Positions 29,166-37,848 of a stretch of DNA of 60,626 nt are shown piece by piece. How positions within the stretch are numbered: position 1 is the stretch's first letter; every line of letters begins with the position of its first letter. The notes under the pieces were generated by a model, which did no database searches, was not told where the DNA came from, and saw nothing but the letters and a program-made list of their open reading frames with translations. Source of the DNA: Halanaerobium saccharolyticum (GTDB taxonomy: Bacteria; Bacillota; Halanaerobiia; Halanaerobiales; Halanaerobiaceae); NCBI RefSeq assembly GCF_003053565.1, contig NZ_QAXS01000014.1, positions 1 to 60,626 of the forward strand, given 5' to 3'. The position numbers and the translations under genes were made by a program.

Positions 29166-30065
29166 TTACTCTTTGACTCCACCAAGGGTTAAGCCATGAA
29201 CAAAGTACCGCTGTAGAAATGGATAAACTACGGCTATTGGAACAGTAACAATAATAGTCATGGTAGCTCTAATTGCCCGTGGGGTAATCTGGGCGGCTTG
29301 AGCTGAGTTTGATAAAGCCTGCTGCATTGAGCCAGACATTGAATTGGCACTCGCTAATACTTTCATTAACTCATACTGCAGGGTTGAAAGGGCTGGATTG
29401 GATGAGTTATAGAGAAAAACATCCCACCAGGCACTCCAGTGATAAACTGCTGTAAAAATTGCAATTGTTGCCAGCACAGGTTTACTTAAAGGCATAATAA
29501 TTTTTAAGAAAATAGTAAACTCTGAAGCTCCATCAATTTTAGCTGATTCTATTAAACTTTCTGGTAAACCATTGATATATGTTCTAACAATAATTAAGTT
29601 AAAGGCTGCTACCAGTCCAGGCAGTACATAAACCCAGAAGTTATTGGTTAATCCAAGGCGCTGGTAAAGGAAGTAAGTTGGTATCAAACCACCTTGAACA
29701 TACATTGTTAAGACATAAATAAAGGTGATAAATTTCCTTAAGACAAAATCCTTACGACTGATTACATAAGCCAGCATTGCGGTTAAAAAAGTTCCGAAAA
29801 CTGTTGTCAAAACAGTTCTTGCAATTGAAACTCCTGCTGCATGGAAAATCTGAGGATCAGTCAATAATGATTCATAATTAAAAGTTGTAAATTCACGCGG
29901 CCAGAGATAAATCCCACCTTTGATACTGTCTCTACCTTCATTAAGAGAAATTGCAAATGTATTTAAAAACGGATACAGGGTTACAATAATCAAAGCTATC
30001 AAAAATGTATAAACAAATATATCTAATAAAATATCATCCCAGCCTCTTTTTTTTGCTCTGAGCAT
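29166..30065 (-). CDS. Aldouronate-type sugar ABC transporter permease (LplC/YtcP type)
   Basis: A membrane subunit of a CUT1 sugar importer, 299 aa, six helices. The EAA loop reads ESAKIDGASEFTIFLKIIMPLSKP (shown to FLKI). The C-terminus GLTLGGVKE is typical of LplC. It follows the partner permease by 19 bp with AAGGAGG before the ATG. LplABC-type importers next to GH10 and GH67 genes transport aldouronates in Paenibacillus, which is the basis for the predicted cargo. A terminator follows. Confidence 0.92.
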   Translation of the reverse strand: MLRAKKRGWDDILLDIFVYTFLIALIIVTLYPFLNTFAISLNEGRDSIKGGIYLWPREFTTFNYESLLTDPQIFHAAGVSIARTVLTTVFGTFLTAMLAYVISRKDFVLRKFITFIYVLTMYVQGGLIPTYFLYQRLGLTNNFWVYVLPGLVAAFNLIIVRTYINGLPESLIESAKIDGASEFTIFLKIIMPLSKPVLATIAIFTAVYHWSAWWDVFLYNSSNPALSTLQYELMKVLASANSMSGSMQQALSNSAQAAQITPRAIRATMTIIVTVPIAVVYPFLQRYFVHGLTLGGVKE

Positions 30066-30084
30066 AAGAATCTATTCCTCCTTT

Positions 30085-31008
30085 TTAAATTAATCTTTCT
30101 TCTCCCATCATTTTAGCTATTTGATTGGCACTAAAGACTAAAACAATACTGACTAAACTTCTAAATATACCCGCCGTAGTGGCAAAAGAATATCGCATCA
30201 TCTTGAGTCCATAATCAAGCTCAAAGATTCTAAAAATCCTCGAATATTCAATTACTCGACCATTACTTAATAGATATATCTGCTCAAAGCCCATATTCAT
30301 TAATCTACCAACATTAATAATCAATAAAATTATAATAACAGGTTTTAAAGCCGGTAAAGTAATATATCGTATTCTCTGTAATCTACTAGCACCGTCAATA
30401 ACTGCAGCCTCGTATAAACTGGGACTAATCGAAACTATTGAGGCCAGATATAAAATCGCACCAAACCCAACTGTTTTCCAGACATGAGAGGCCCCAACTA
30501 TCCACCAGAAAAGTTTAGGGATTCCCATAAACATAATCGGAGAATCTATAATTCCTATACTTAATAAAACATCATTTACAATTCCACCATCAGTTGAAAG
30601 AGCATTCATTACCAGGTTAGCTCCTACAACCCAGGAAATAAAGTGAGGCAGATAAGATATTGTCTGAGTGATTTTTTTAAATTTAGCAAAGCGCACTTCA
30701 TTTAAGGCCAGGGCAAGTATAATTGAAAAAAACATACCTGATAATAATTTAATAATACTCATGGCCAAGGTGTTTCTTAAGACCTCAAAAAATACCGGAT
30801 CTGATAAGAGCAGTCTGAAATTTTCTAAGCCAACCCAGGTCTGCTCAAAAAATGAATTTCCAGGCCAGTAATTTTGAAAAGCCATTAACCAGCCCCACAA
30901 GGGAACATATTTAAATATAATAACATAAATTATAAATGGAAGTGACATTAAAACTAAGGCTTTCTGCTTCCAGAGTTTCTGCCAGAAAGTGTCGCCAGTG
31001 TTTTTCAC
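30085..31008 (-). CDS. Aldouronate-type sugar ABC transporter permease (LplB/YteP type)
   Basis: A membrane subunit, 307 aa, six helices, pairing with the permease encoded downstream. The EAA loop reads YEAAVIDGASRLQRIRYITLP (shown to RIRY). The conserved LplB pattern PLWGWLMAFQNYWPG near residue 32 is present. Translation starts at GTG, supported by AAAGGAGGA seven bases upstream. It is separated from the binding-protein gene by a strong stem-loop (31067-31095). Confidence 0.92.
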   Translation of the reverse strand: MKNTGDTFWQKLWKQKALVLMSLPFIIYVIIFKYVPLWGWLMAFQNYWPGNSFFEQTWVGLENFRLLLSDPVFFEVLRNTLAMSIIKLLSGMFFSIILALALNEVRFAKFKKITQTISYLPHFISWVVGANLVMNALSTDGGIVNDVLLSIGIIDSPIMFMGIPKLFWWIVGASHVWKTVGFGAILYLASIVSISPSLYEAAVIDGASRLQRIRYITLPALKPVIIILLIINVGRLMNMGFEQIYLLSNGRVIEYSRIFRIFELDYGLKMMRYSFATTAGIFRSLVSIVLVFSANQIAKMMGEERLI

Positions 31009-31066
31009 AAATATTCCTCCTTTGGAATTTTAAATATTAATACAAAAAATAAGAAAAATTTTATTT

Positions 31067-31095
31067 AGGAGCAGGAAGCCATGCTTCCCGCCCCT
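31067..31095 (-). terminator. Intercistronic stem-loop between lplA-type and lplB-type genes
   Basis: AGGAGCAGGAAGC and GCTTCCCGCCCCT pair over 13 positions with two G-U type mismatches around a three-base loop. The minus strand then runs AAATAAAATTTTT. It is a likely attenuator that favours expression of the binding protein. Confidence 0.75.
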
Positions 31096-31125
31096 ATCAA
31101 TAATGATAAAAGTGTTAACTGATTT

Positions 31126-32742
31126 TTACCAGTTTTCCATTCTCCAGTCAATCTGCTTTTGATATGCTTCAATTTGAGCATCCATTAAGCCATTAATCTG
31201 TTCAGTATAAGAATCCCAGTTAGCTTCGAACTTCTCTGTTGAATCCATTACCAGAGTAGGAATATGCTGTACTAAAGCATCAGTCATTCTTGTAGACTCG
31301 ATCTGTGCTTCAGAGTTAGTTGGTAAGGTTATTGTCCAGAGTGGGAAGTATTTTCTGTCTTCAAATGGCTGGTTGTATAAACCTGTAAATGATTTAACAC
31401 CATAAGCATCCATTACTTCCTTTTCTGCAGCTGAACTATTTGCATAAATAGCACTTGGCTGTCTGCTGGGCATGTAACTGTTACCATTAGAGTCAAGACC
31501 GGTTAAACTTGGGAAGGCATTATAGAAATAATGACGACCAAATTCATCTCTAACCCAGGATGGATCCTGGAACATTGCTAACTGTTCTTCTGTACGATAG
31601 TACATACCATCTTCATCTACATGGTAGTGCTCACCTTCAATACCCCACTGCAGTAAGTGCTGAGTTTCTTCCTTAACCAGATAATCTAAGTACTTAATTG
31701 CTGCTACTGGATCTTCACAGGCAGTTGTAATTCCCATACCCTGAGTAGTTTGAACATATGGCTTATCTCTTACATGTTCTTCAACAATTGGATCATAAGT
31801 TACAGGGAAAGGAACCATAATACTGTCAGGGTGCTCATCAATTAGAACTTCCTGAGCCTGCTGCAGCTGCCAGTACTGGTTATGTGTTCCTAAAACTCGG
31901 CCAGAGCTTAACTTTTCTAAATACTGGTCAAAGTTAGAAACAAATGCTTCCTGGTCTACAACACCTTTATTGTACATTTCATTTAATTTTTCATAGTAAT
32001 ATTTCTCAGTATTACTTCCATAATATGGTCTTACTACATATTCGCCGCCCTCTTTAACAGGTACAAATCCACCTTCATTTGGATAACCCATTAAGTGCAT
32101 AGGACCATTGGTAGTTGCGAATCTTCTCCAACCATCAAATAGTGTAGTATATCCGATTGTGCTTTGTCCATTATACTCAGGATTTTCTTTTTGATAGTTC
32201 TCAATTAACTCAAAATACTGATCAAATGATTTAATTACAGGGTAATCATTTGCTTCCAGTACTCTTTTGTTAATGAAAAATCCTACTGCTGGATATCTTC
32301 TTTCAGCAGGCTCAAAAGGAATAGCTAACTGCGGCAGGTAATAAATATTACCATCATCTTTTTTCAGAGATTCCAGGTGATTTGAATAATATTTTTTGAT
32401 GTTTGGAGCATGTTCATCAATTAAATCATTCAGGGGAATTAAAGCACCTGCTTCCACAAATTTGTCAGTAAAATGAGCTGCTACCAGCATATCAGGATAA
32501 TCCTGACTGGCAATCATTAAACCAACTTTCTGCTCTAAATCTCCAACAAGATATTCTCTGTTCAGCTTAACACCAGTTTCTTCCTGAATAATGTCACCAA
32601 CAATTGAGGAGCCGGAATAATCAGGTAAGGAAACAGAAATGAAAACATCGAATTCCTTTAAATCATCCTGGGCTGCTGTTACTGCTGTAGAAGCTAGAGA
32701 CAGAACCAACATTAAAATTAAAATACTTAAACCTTTCTTCAA
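31126..32742 (-). CDS. Extracytoplasmic aldouronate-type sugar-binding protein (LplA type)
   Basis: Substrate-binding protein of the CUT1 importer, 538 aa, the long form typical of LplA/YtcQ. Residues 1-24 are a signal peptide ending TAVTAAQDD, with Ala-X-Ala cleavage and no lipobox Cys. The body holds VGLMIASQDYPDMLVA and GALIPLNDLIDEHAPNIKKYY (shown to HAPNI), which mark the LplA subgroup. It starts at TTG, supported by AAGGAGGG. It is read before the two permeases and after the GH8 gene. The predicted ligand, aldouronic acids or large xylo-oligosaccharides, comes from context. Confidence 0.92.
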   Translation of the reverse strand: MKKGLSILILMLVLSLASTAVTAAQDDLKEFDVFISVSLPDYSGSSIVGDIIQEETGVKLNREYLVGDLEQKVGLMIASQDYPDMLVAAHFTDKFVEAGALIPLNDLIDEHAPNIKKYYSNHLESLKKDDGNIYYLPQLAIPFEPAERRYPAVGFFINKRVLEANDYPVIKSFDQYFELIENYQKENPEYNGQSTIGYTTLFDGWRRFATTNGPMHLMGYPNEGGFVPVKEGGEYVVRPYYGSNTEKYYYEKLNEMYNKGVVDQEAFVSNFDQYLEKLSSGRVLGTHNQYWQLQQAQEVLIDEHPDSIMVPFPVTYDPIVEEHVRDKPYVQTTQGMGITTACEDPVAAIKYLDYLVKEETQHLLQWGIEGEHYHVDEDGMYYRTEEQLAMFQDPSWVRDEFGRHYFYNAFPSLTGLDSNGNSYMPSRQPSAIYANSSAAEKEVMDAYGVKSFTGLYNQPFEDRKYFPLWTITLPTNSEAQIESTRMTDALVQHIPTLVMDSTEKFEANWDSYTEQINGLMDAQIEAYQKQIDWRMENW

Positions 32743-32820
32743 AATAAACCCTCCTTATAATTTTGATGTATATTTGATAAAATTGAATGAATTTTATCCG
32801 AAAATTAAGAATCATTTAGA

Positions 32821-33942
32821 CTAATAAATTCTAAAATTGCCGCTTAAAACTAGTAAAGCAAATAAATAAAGGAAATTGTCATAATAGCGGCGCTCATCTT
32901 TTCTCAGCTCGGCTTCCCAAAAATCTTTTAGATACTTTTCTGTATATTCATTTTCTCCAGCCAGTGATGCTGCTGCATTGGCAGCTTTAAGCCCAAGATA
33001 ATGTAAATAATCAGGTTTTTCTAATTCCTGTCCGTCAATTGAGTATTTTGTATATTCATCTTTATCAGCAAAAAATTTCTGTAATTTATAAGCTTCTTCC
33101 TGCTGCCAGGGATCTTTATTAAACCAGACTGAATCAACTCCAATATTAAAAGCTACCCGGTAGGCATCACTGTAAAAATCTCCATGTCCCTCTTCAAAAC
33201 GAGGGCTGCCGTCATATTCAGCATATTCTGCTGATAAACCGGTTTCAGGATGACAGGACTGCTGCAAATATTTGCGGCTCGCCGCTGCAGCTTTAAGCCA
33301 AAAATCCTGATCTTTTTCATTTCCCCAGCGGGCAAAGAGTTCATAAAAATGAGGCAAATGATAGGAAGGATCTGAAAACTCAACTTCTGGAACAAATTTA
33401 ATTAAATAATTGTCGGGGTTCCACATTGGATCCCCAGGAGAATTTTCTCCTTTATGGACAACTTCAGCTAAAATTTCTTTTGCCTGCTTGGAATAATTTA
33501 AAGGGTCTTTACCGTCTCCCCATCTTCTGGAAGCTAAAAGTAAAGCCATTGCAAAATACTCTTCTCCATCTGGAGCAGGTCCATCAAAATTTTTATTCCC
33601 TTTACGGTCACAGGACCAGGCAAAATAACCTTTATATTTTCCTGCAGGATGATACATATATTTTTTGGTCCAGCGCCAGAGCCTGTCAAAAACTTCTTTT
33701 TGATCAAGTTGAACGGCTGCCATCATTCCATAAGACATTCCTTCAGTTCGAACATCATTATTCCCAGTATCAGTAATATAGGCCATCTGATCTTCAGTTT
33801 GATGATAAAACTTTAAGTCCTGGTCGAAAAATAGAGATTCCCAGGTCTTTTCAATTTTTGCTTCTATCTCCTTCTCGGAATAACCATATTTTTTCAGCAA
33901 GTTCTGATACTCGTCTGAATAAAAAGCTCCTTTTTCTCCCAA
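32821..33942 (-). CDS. rex: Reducing-end xylose-releasing exo-oligoxylanase, GH8
   Basis: Cytoplasmic GH8 enzyme, 373 aa, no signal peptide. It cuts single xylose units from the reducing end of xylo-oligosaccharides. The GH8 signature RTEGMSYGMM (catalytic Glu) appears near residue 65. FAWSCDRKGN, PDGEEYFAMALLLAS, DPSYHLPHFYELFARWG and the later GHGDFYSDAYRV (catalytic Asp region) agree with Rex rather than cellulase members. It starts at TTG, with AAGGAGG seven bases upstream. Two AAACCGGTTT operators lie 26 and 77 bp upstream, so it should be controlled by the adjacent LacI regulator. It lies 79 bp upstream of the lplA-type gene and is probably co-transcribed with it. Confidence 0.94.
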   Translation of the reverse strand: MGEKGAFYSDEYQNLLKKYGYSEKEIEAKIEKTWESLFFDQDLKFYHQTEDQMAYITDTGNNDVRTEGMSYGMMAAVQLDQKEVFDRLWRWTKKYMYHPAGKYKGYFAWSCDRKGNKNFDGPAPDGEEYFAMALLLASRRWGDGKDPLNYSKQAKEILAEVVHKGENSPGDPMWNPDNYLIKFVPEVEFSDPSYHLPHFYELFARWGNEKDQDFWLKAAAASRKYLQQSCHPETGLSAEYAEYDGSPRFEEGHGDFYSDAYRVAFNIGVDSVWFNKDPWQQEEAYKLQKFFADKDEYTKYSIDGQELEKPDYLHYLGLKAANAAASLAGENEYTEKYLKDFWEAELRKDERRYYDNFLYLFALLVLSGNFRIY

Positions 33943-33967
33943 ACAATCCCCTCCTTTATAATTTTAG

Positions 33968-34028
33968 AAACCGGTTTAAAATTTGAAAATTAAAAAAATA
34001 AACTTGGTTTTTCTTTAGAAACCGGTTT
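33968..34028. promoter_or_regulatory. Paired LacI-type operators AAACCGGTTT upstream of GH8 gene
   Basis: Identical perfect palindromes lie at 33968-33977 and 34019-34028, 51 bp apart, within the 105-bp gap between the LacI stop and the GH8 start. Two phased sites suit cooperative or looped repression of the GH8-lpl transcript. Confidence 0.8.
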
Positions 34029-34047
34029 AAGTTATCATAAAAAATTA

Positions 34048-35043
34048 TTAAATTTCTCTGCAGGTTTCTCCAATAATTAATCTGGTAGGTAAAATAATCG
34101 GCGAAAATGATTTCTGATCTATGATATTTAAAAGCAGCTTTGATGCTGCCTCACCCAGTCCAATCTGATCCTGAGCAATGGTAGTCAGATGGTAATGTCT
34201 TCCCACTTCAATACTATCAAAGCCGATAACTGAATAATCTTCGGGGACATTCAAACCTGCCTCCCGGATTGCTTTAATAGCACCAATTGCAATCAAATCT
34301 TCGGCAAATATTGCTGTCGGCTGTTCTTCTAAGCGGAGAATTTTCTTCATTGACTGATAGCCGGTTTCCATACTATAATCACCGTCAAACATCCACTTGG
34401 AATTATAAGGGAGGTTTAGAGCTTTTATAGACTGCTGAAAACCAACAAATCTATCTGTAGAAACTTTGAAACCATTAAGACCTCTGATCATTGCTATCTT
34501 TTTGTGCCCTAATTTTGCTAAATATTCTACAGCTTTGCGGGCTCCACCGGTATTATCAGAAGTCACATAAGAAGTGTTAGATCCAACAAGATCTAAATCA
34601 ATAAATACAGAAGGTATCTCAGACTTTAAAAGCCTGTCAAACTGAGCTATATTAACCTTTCCATAACCCATCATGATAACTCCATCAACATTTCTGTTTT
34701 CACACTTCTCTTTGTAGCTGTAGTCAACCCAGGATTCATCCCACTGCTTATTGGTAAAGTACAGGAGATCATAACCTTTATCTCCCATAACAGCTTCGAT
34801 TCCTTCAAAAACTTCTCTAAAAAAGAAGTTATTTAAAATTTGAGGACCAAAAATACCAATTGTATAGGATTTTTTGGTTGAAAGACTTCTGGCTACGGAA
34901 TTAGGCCAGTAGTTATTTTCTTTCATAATTTTTAATACCTTTTCTTTGGTATCATCACCAACACCTGCATAATTATTGATTACTTTAGAAACTGTTGATT
35001 TTGATACTTTTGCTTTTTTGGCTATATCATTGATTGTTACCAT
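34048..35043 (-). CDS. LacI family transcriptional regulator
   Basis: A 331-residue repressor. The helix-turn-helix is at residues 2-48 (TINDIAKKAKVSKSTVSKVI), followed by the hinge (NSVARSLSTKKSYTIG) and a sugar-binding effector domain. The palindrome AAACCGGTTT occurs 17 bp upstream of its ATG (35060-35069), twice before the GH8 gene it faces, and once before oppA. It is therefore the probable binder, controlling itself, the GH8-lpl operon and the opp operon. A xylo-oligosaccharide or aldouronate inducer is an inference. Confidence 0.92.
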   Translation of the reverse strand: MVTINDIAKKAKVSKSTVSKVINNYAGVGDDTKEKVLKIMKENNYWPNSVARSLSTKKSYTIGIFGPQILNNFFFREVFEGIEAVMGDKGYDLLYFTNKQWDESWVDYSYKEKCENRNVDGVIMMGYGKVNIAQFDRLLKSEIPSVFIDLDLVGSNTSYVTSDNTGGARKAVEYLAKLGHKKIAMIRGLNGFKVSTDRFVGFQQSIKALNLPYNSKWMFDGDYSMETGYQSMKKILRLEEQPTAIFAEDLIAIGAIKAIREAGLNVPEDYSVIGFDSIEVGRHYHLTTIAQDQIGLGEAASKLLLNIIDQKSFSPIILPTRLIIGETCREI

Positions 35044-35059
35044 TTTGTCACTTCCTTCG

Positions 35060-35069
35060 AAACCGGTTT
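35060..35069. promoter_or_regulatory. LacI-type operator AAACCGGTTT (autoregulatory)
   Basis: A perfect palindrome immediately upstream of the ribosome binding site of the LacI gene. It is identical to the operators at 33968, 34019 and 22515. Confidence 0.75.
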
Positions 35070-35177
35070 ATTTAATTATACTAAAAATATTGTCTGATTT
35101 CAATAGGAAATGATAAATTTTTCTTGTTTTTTTAAATTTTTTGAATCTTAGCTCAAGTTTGTGAAACTTTTTTTATT

Positions 35178-35207
35178 TGAGTGGGCGATAATTTAACCGC
35201 CCACTCA
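35178..35207 (-). terminator. Stem-loop after xylA
   Basis: TGAGTGGGCG (35178-35187) and CGCCCACTCA (35198-35207) form a perfect 10-bp stem, 25 bp after the xylA stop. The T run on the minus strand is lacking, so terminator function is probable but not certain. Confidence 0.65.
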
Positions 35208-35232
35208 GCTTTTAGCAGGTAAAATTTTATAC

Positions 35233-36552
35233 TTAATTATTTAAAATATACTGATTTAATCTTGCTTCCAGCATTTCCTGATGTCCGGAAGAGTTTTCAA
35301 CTTCACCAAGTTCTATAGCATATTCTGCTAATTCTTCCAGGCCAACTTCTTTATTGACAATTTTCTTACCAATTCCACTTTCATAGCTTGCATATCTTTC
35401 AGCTACAAAATCTTCTAAGACTCTATCTTCTAATAGTTTATTAGCAATCTTTAGACCTTTAGCAAAAGCATCCATTCCTGCAATGTGACCGTAGAATAGA
35501 TCTTTCATTTTAAAGGACGGACGGCGAACTTTGGCATCGAAGTTTAAGCCACCTTTACCGAGACCATTGTTTTTAAGAATCTCATACATAGCCAGAGTTG
35601 TTGTATAAATATTAGTTGGGAACTGATCTGTATCCCAGCCGAGTAATAAATCTCCCTGGTTGGCATCAACACTACCGAGCATATCATTAATTCTGGCATA
35701 GTGAAGCTCATGCTCAAAAGTATGACCGGCTAAGGTTGCGTGGTTTGCCTCGAGATTAACTTTAAAGTGATCATCTAAGTTATATTTTCTTAAGAAAGCA
35801 ATTACATTAGCTGCATCAAAGTCATACTGATGCTTGGTAGGCTCTTTTGGTTTTGGTTCAATTAATAACTGGCCATCAAACCCAATTTTCTCTTTATAAT
35901 CTACTGCCATTTCTAAGAAGCGAGCCAGGTTATCCTGCTCTAAAGCCATATTTGTATTGAGCAGAGTTTCGTAACCTTCGCGGCCGCCCCAGAATACATA
36001 GTTTTGTCCGCCAAGTCTTTTGGTTGCTTCCATTGCCTTTTTAACTTGAGCAGCAGCAAAAGCAAATACATCTGCATTAGGAGAAGTAGAGGCACCATTC
36101 ATAAAACGGGGATTGGTAAACATATTTGCTGTTCCCCAGAGCAGCTTAATTCCAGTCTCATCCATCTTTTCTTCAATTAAATCAACAATAGTATCTAAGT
36201 TTTTGTAGCTTTCAGCAACTGTTTTTCCCTCAGGAGCAACATCGCGATCGTGGAAGCAGAAATAGGGAGCTCCCAGCTTATCCATAAAAGTAAAGGCACC
36301 TTCAACTTTAGCCTTTGCTCTTTCTAGTGGGTCACTAATGTCTGCCCAGGGATAAACTCTGGTTCCTGCGCCAAATGGATCTTCACCGGTGTCAGCAAAA
36401 GTGTGCCAGTAAGCAATTGAAAATCTTAAGTGTTCCTCCATTGTTTTGCCGGCAATTTTTTCCTCCGGGTTGTAATACTTAAATGCCATTGGATTGTCTG
36501 ATTCCGGCCCTTCATACTTTACCTTTTTAAAATCTTTAAAAACATTTTTCAT
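35233..36552 (-). CDS. xylA: Xylose isomerase
   Basis: Converts D-xylose to D-xylulose. The 439-residue length and sequence fit the class II enzymes of clostridia. Motifs are [13 protein letters not shown] (catalytic His region), [52 protein letters not shown] (shown to AGHT) and the metal-ligand [22 protein letters not shown] precedes the ATG. It has its own promoter of the four-member family (36607-36682) and a downstream stem-loop. It lies next to the xylose importer, though xylulokinase is not in this window. Confidence 0.97.
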   Translation of the reverse strand: MKNVFKDFKKVKYEGPESDNPMAFKYYNPEEKIAGKTMEEHLRFSIAYWHTFADTGEDPFGAGTRVYPWADISDPLERAKAKVEGAFTFMDKLGAPYFCFHDRDVAPEGKTVAESYKNLDTIVDLIEEKMDETGIKLLWGTANMFTNPRFMNGASTSPNADVFAFAAAQVKKAMEATKRLGGQNYVFWGGREGYETLLNTNMALEQDNLARFLEMAVDYKEKIGFDGQLLIEPKPKEPTKHQYDFDAANVIAFLRKYNLDDHFKVNLEANHATLAGHTFEHELHYARINDMLGSVDANQGDLLLGWDTDQFPTNIYTTTLAMYEILKNNGLGKGGLNFDAKVRRPSFKMKDLFYGHIAGMDAFAKGLKIANKLLEDRVLEDFVAERYASYESGIGKKIVNKEVGLEELAEYAIELGEVENSSGHQEMLEARLNQYILNN

Positions 36553-36606
36553 AATTTGATTACCTCCGTTTTGTTAGAAATATAAGTTTGAGACATTAAG
36601 AGCAAT

Positions 36607-36682
36607 ATTAATTTAGGTATTAATTTAAGTGTTAAATTAACTCTCTAATTATATTATTCAAGACTAATTAAAAATCTCCTGC
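36607..36682 (-). promoter_or_regulatory. Shared-family promoter, copy A (xylA)
   Basis: The 35-bp repeat block (36607-36641) reads on the plus strand ATTAATTTAG, ATTAATTTAAG, TTAAATTAAC. An AT-rich -10 region and TTCAAGAC follow, then TCCTGC at 36677-36682. The block lies 55 bp upstream of xylA, between the -10 and the start codon. Copies B, C and D are at 40553, 46272 and 56731. Confidence 0.75.
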
Positions 36683-36708
36683 TTTTATTTTTATTTTTTT
36701 GAAATTAA

Positions 36709-37848
36709 TTATGCTGTTTCTTTATTTTTAGTGTAAATATCAACCCAGACAGCTAATATTAAAATTAAACCTTTAATTATTGACTGCCAGAAATTTTCTA
36801 CATTCATTAAACTCATCCCATTATCCAGACTTGCCATAACTATAGCTCCAACTACTGCTCCGCCAACTTTACCAATACCACCTGATAGACTTGCTCCACC
36901 GATAACACAGGCTGCAATTGCATCCAGCTCTGCTCCATCACCAGCGGCAACAGAGGCAGCATTTAAACGAGATGTTAAGAAAATCCCTCCAATTGAAGCC
37001 ATTAATCCATTGATCATAAAAACGACAAGAGTTATTTTTTTAATGTCAATACCTGATAGTTTGGCTGCATCAGCATTACCACCAATTGCATAAATATGAC
37101 GGCCAAAGGTTGTATTATTTGTTATAAAAATAAAGAAAGCTAAAAATACAGTCAGTATTAAAAGTGGAATCGGTATTCCTCGATAAGCATTTAAAACTAG
37201 AATAAATACTACAAGTAAAGAAACGGAAAAGATAATTTTCAAAATTGCCAGATGAAGTGGTAAAACATCAAAATTATATTTCAATCTATTTTTTCTGCTC
37301 CGCCACTGTACAAAGACCAGAAATACCCCAACTACTGCGGCAAAAATTATTCCTACTTCCTGGCTTAAATAGCCCTTACCTAAATAATAGAATAAATCAC
37401 TCATTGGACCAATCGTAGTACCACGAGTAATACCAACTAAAACACCTCTAAAAATCAGTAATCCACCCAGGGTCACAATAAAAGAGGGAACTTTACGATA
37501 GGCAGCCCACCATCCGTTCCAGAGACCGAGAATTAACCCAAGCAGCAGTGTAATTACAATAGATACAATTGGATTCATTCCCTGCCAGACATCCAAAATT
37601 GCCACTACCCCCCCAGCCAGTCCAACAATAGAACCCACTGAAAGATCAATATGGCCCATAATAATAACCATAACCATACCTATAGCTAACATTGAAGTAA
37701 ATACTGACTGTCTAAAAAGGTTTGAAATATTTCTTGGAGTCAAAAATGAACCATCAGTTGTAAAAGAGAAAATTATCCAGATTGATACTAAGGCAATAAT
37801 CATCATATATGTTCTAAGATCAAATTTTATTTTTTTGTTATCAGCCAT
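36709..37848 (-). CDS. xylH: Xylose ABC transporter permease (XylH type)
   Basis: Membrane subunit of a CUT2 sugar importer, 379 aa, with about ten hydrophobic segments. Typical blocks are MVMVIIMGHIDLSVGSIVGL and GGNADAAKLSGIDIKK. ACVIGGASLSGGIGKVGGAVVGA (shown to GGIGKVGG) also fits. The ATG overlaps the xylG stop by eight bases. Together with the ATPase and binding protein it forms a high-affinity pentose uptake system. Ribose- or arabinose-type cargo is possible, but adjacency to xylA and a shared promoter type favour xylose. Confidence 0.92.
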   Translation of the reverse strand: MADNKKIKFDLRTYMMIIALVSIWIIFSFTTDGSFLTPRNISNLFRQSVFTSMLAIGMVMVIIMGHIDLSVGSIVGLAGGVVAILDVWQGMNPIVSIVITLLLGLILGLWNGWWAAYRKVPSFIVTLGGLLIFRGVLVGITRGTTIGPMSDLFYYLGKGYLSQEVGIIFAAVVGVFLVFVQWRSRKNRLKYNFDVLPLHLAILKIIFSVSLLVVFILVLNAYRGIPIPLLILTVFLAFFIFITNNTTFGRHIYAIGGNADAAKLSGIDIKKITLVVFMINGLMASIGGIFLTSRLNAASVAAGDGAELDAIAACVIGGASLSGGIGKVGGAVVGAIVMASLDNGMSLMNVENFWQSIIKGLILILAVWVDIYTKNKETA

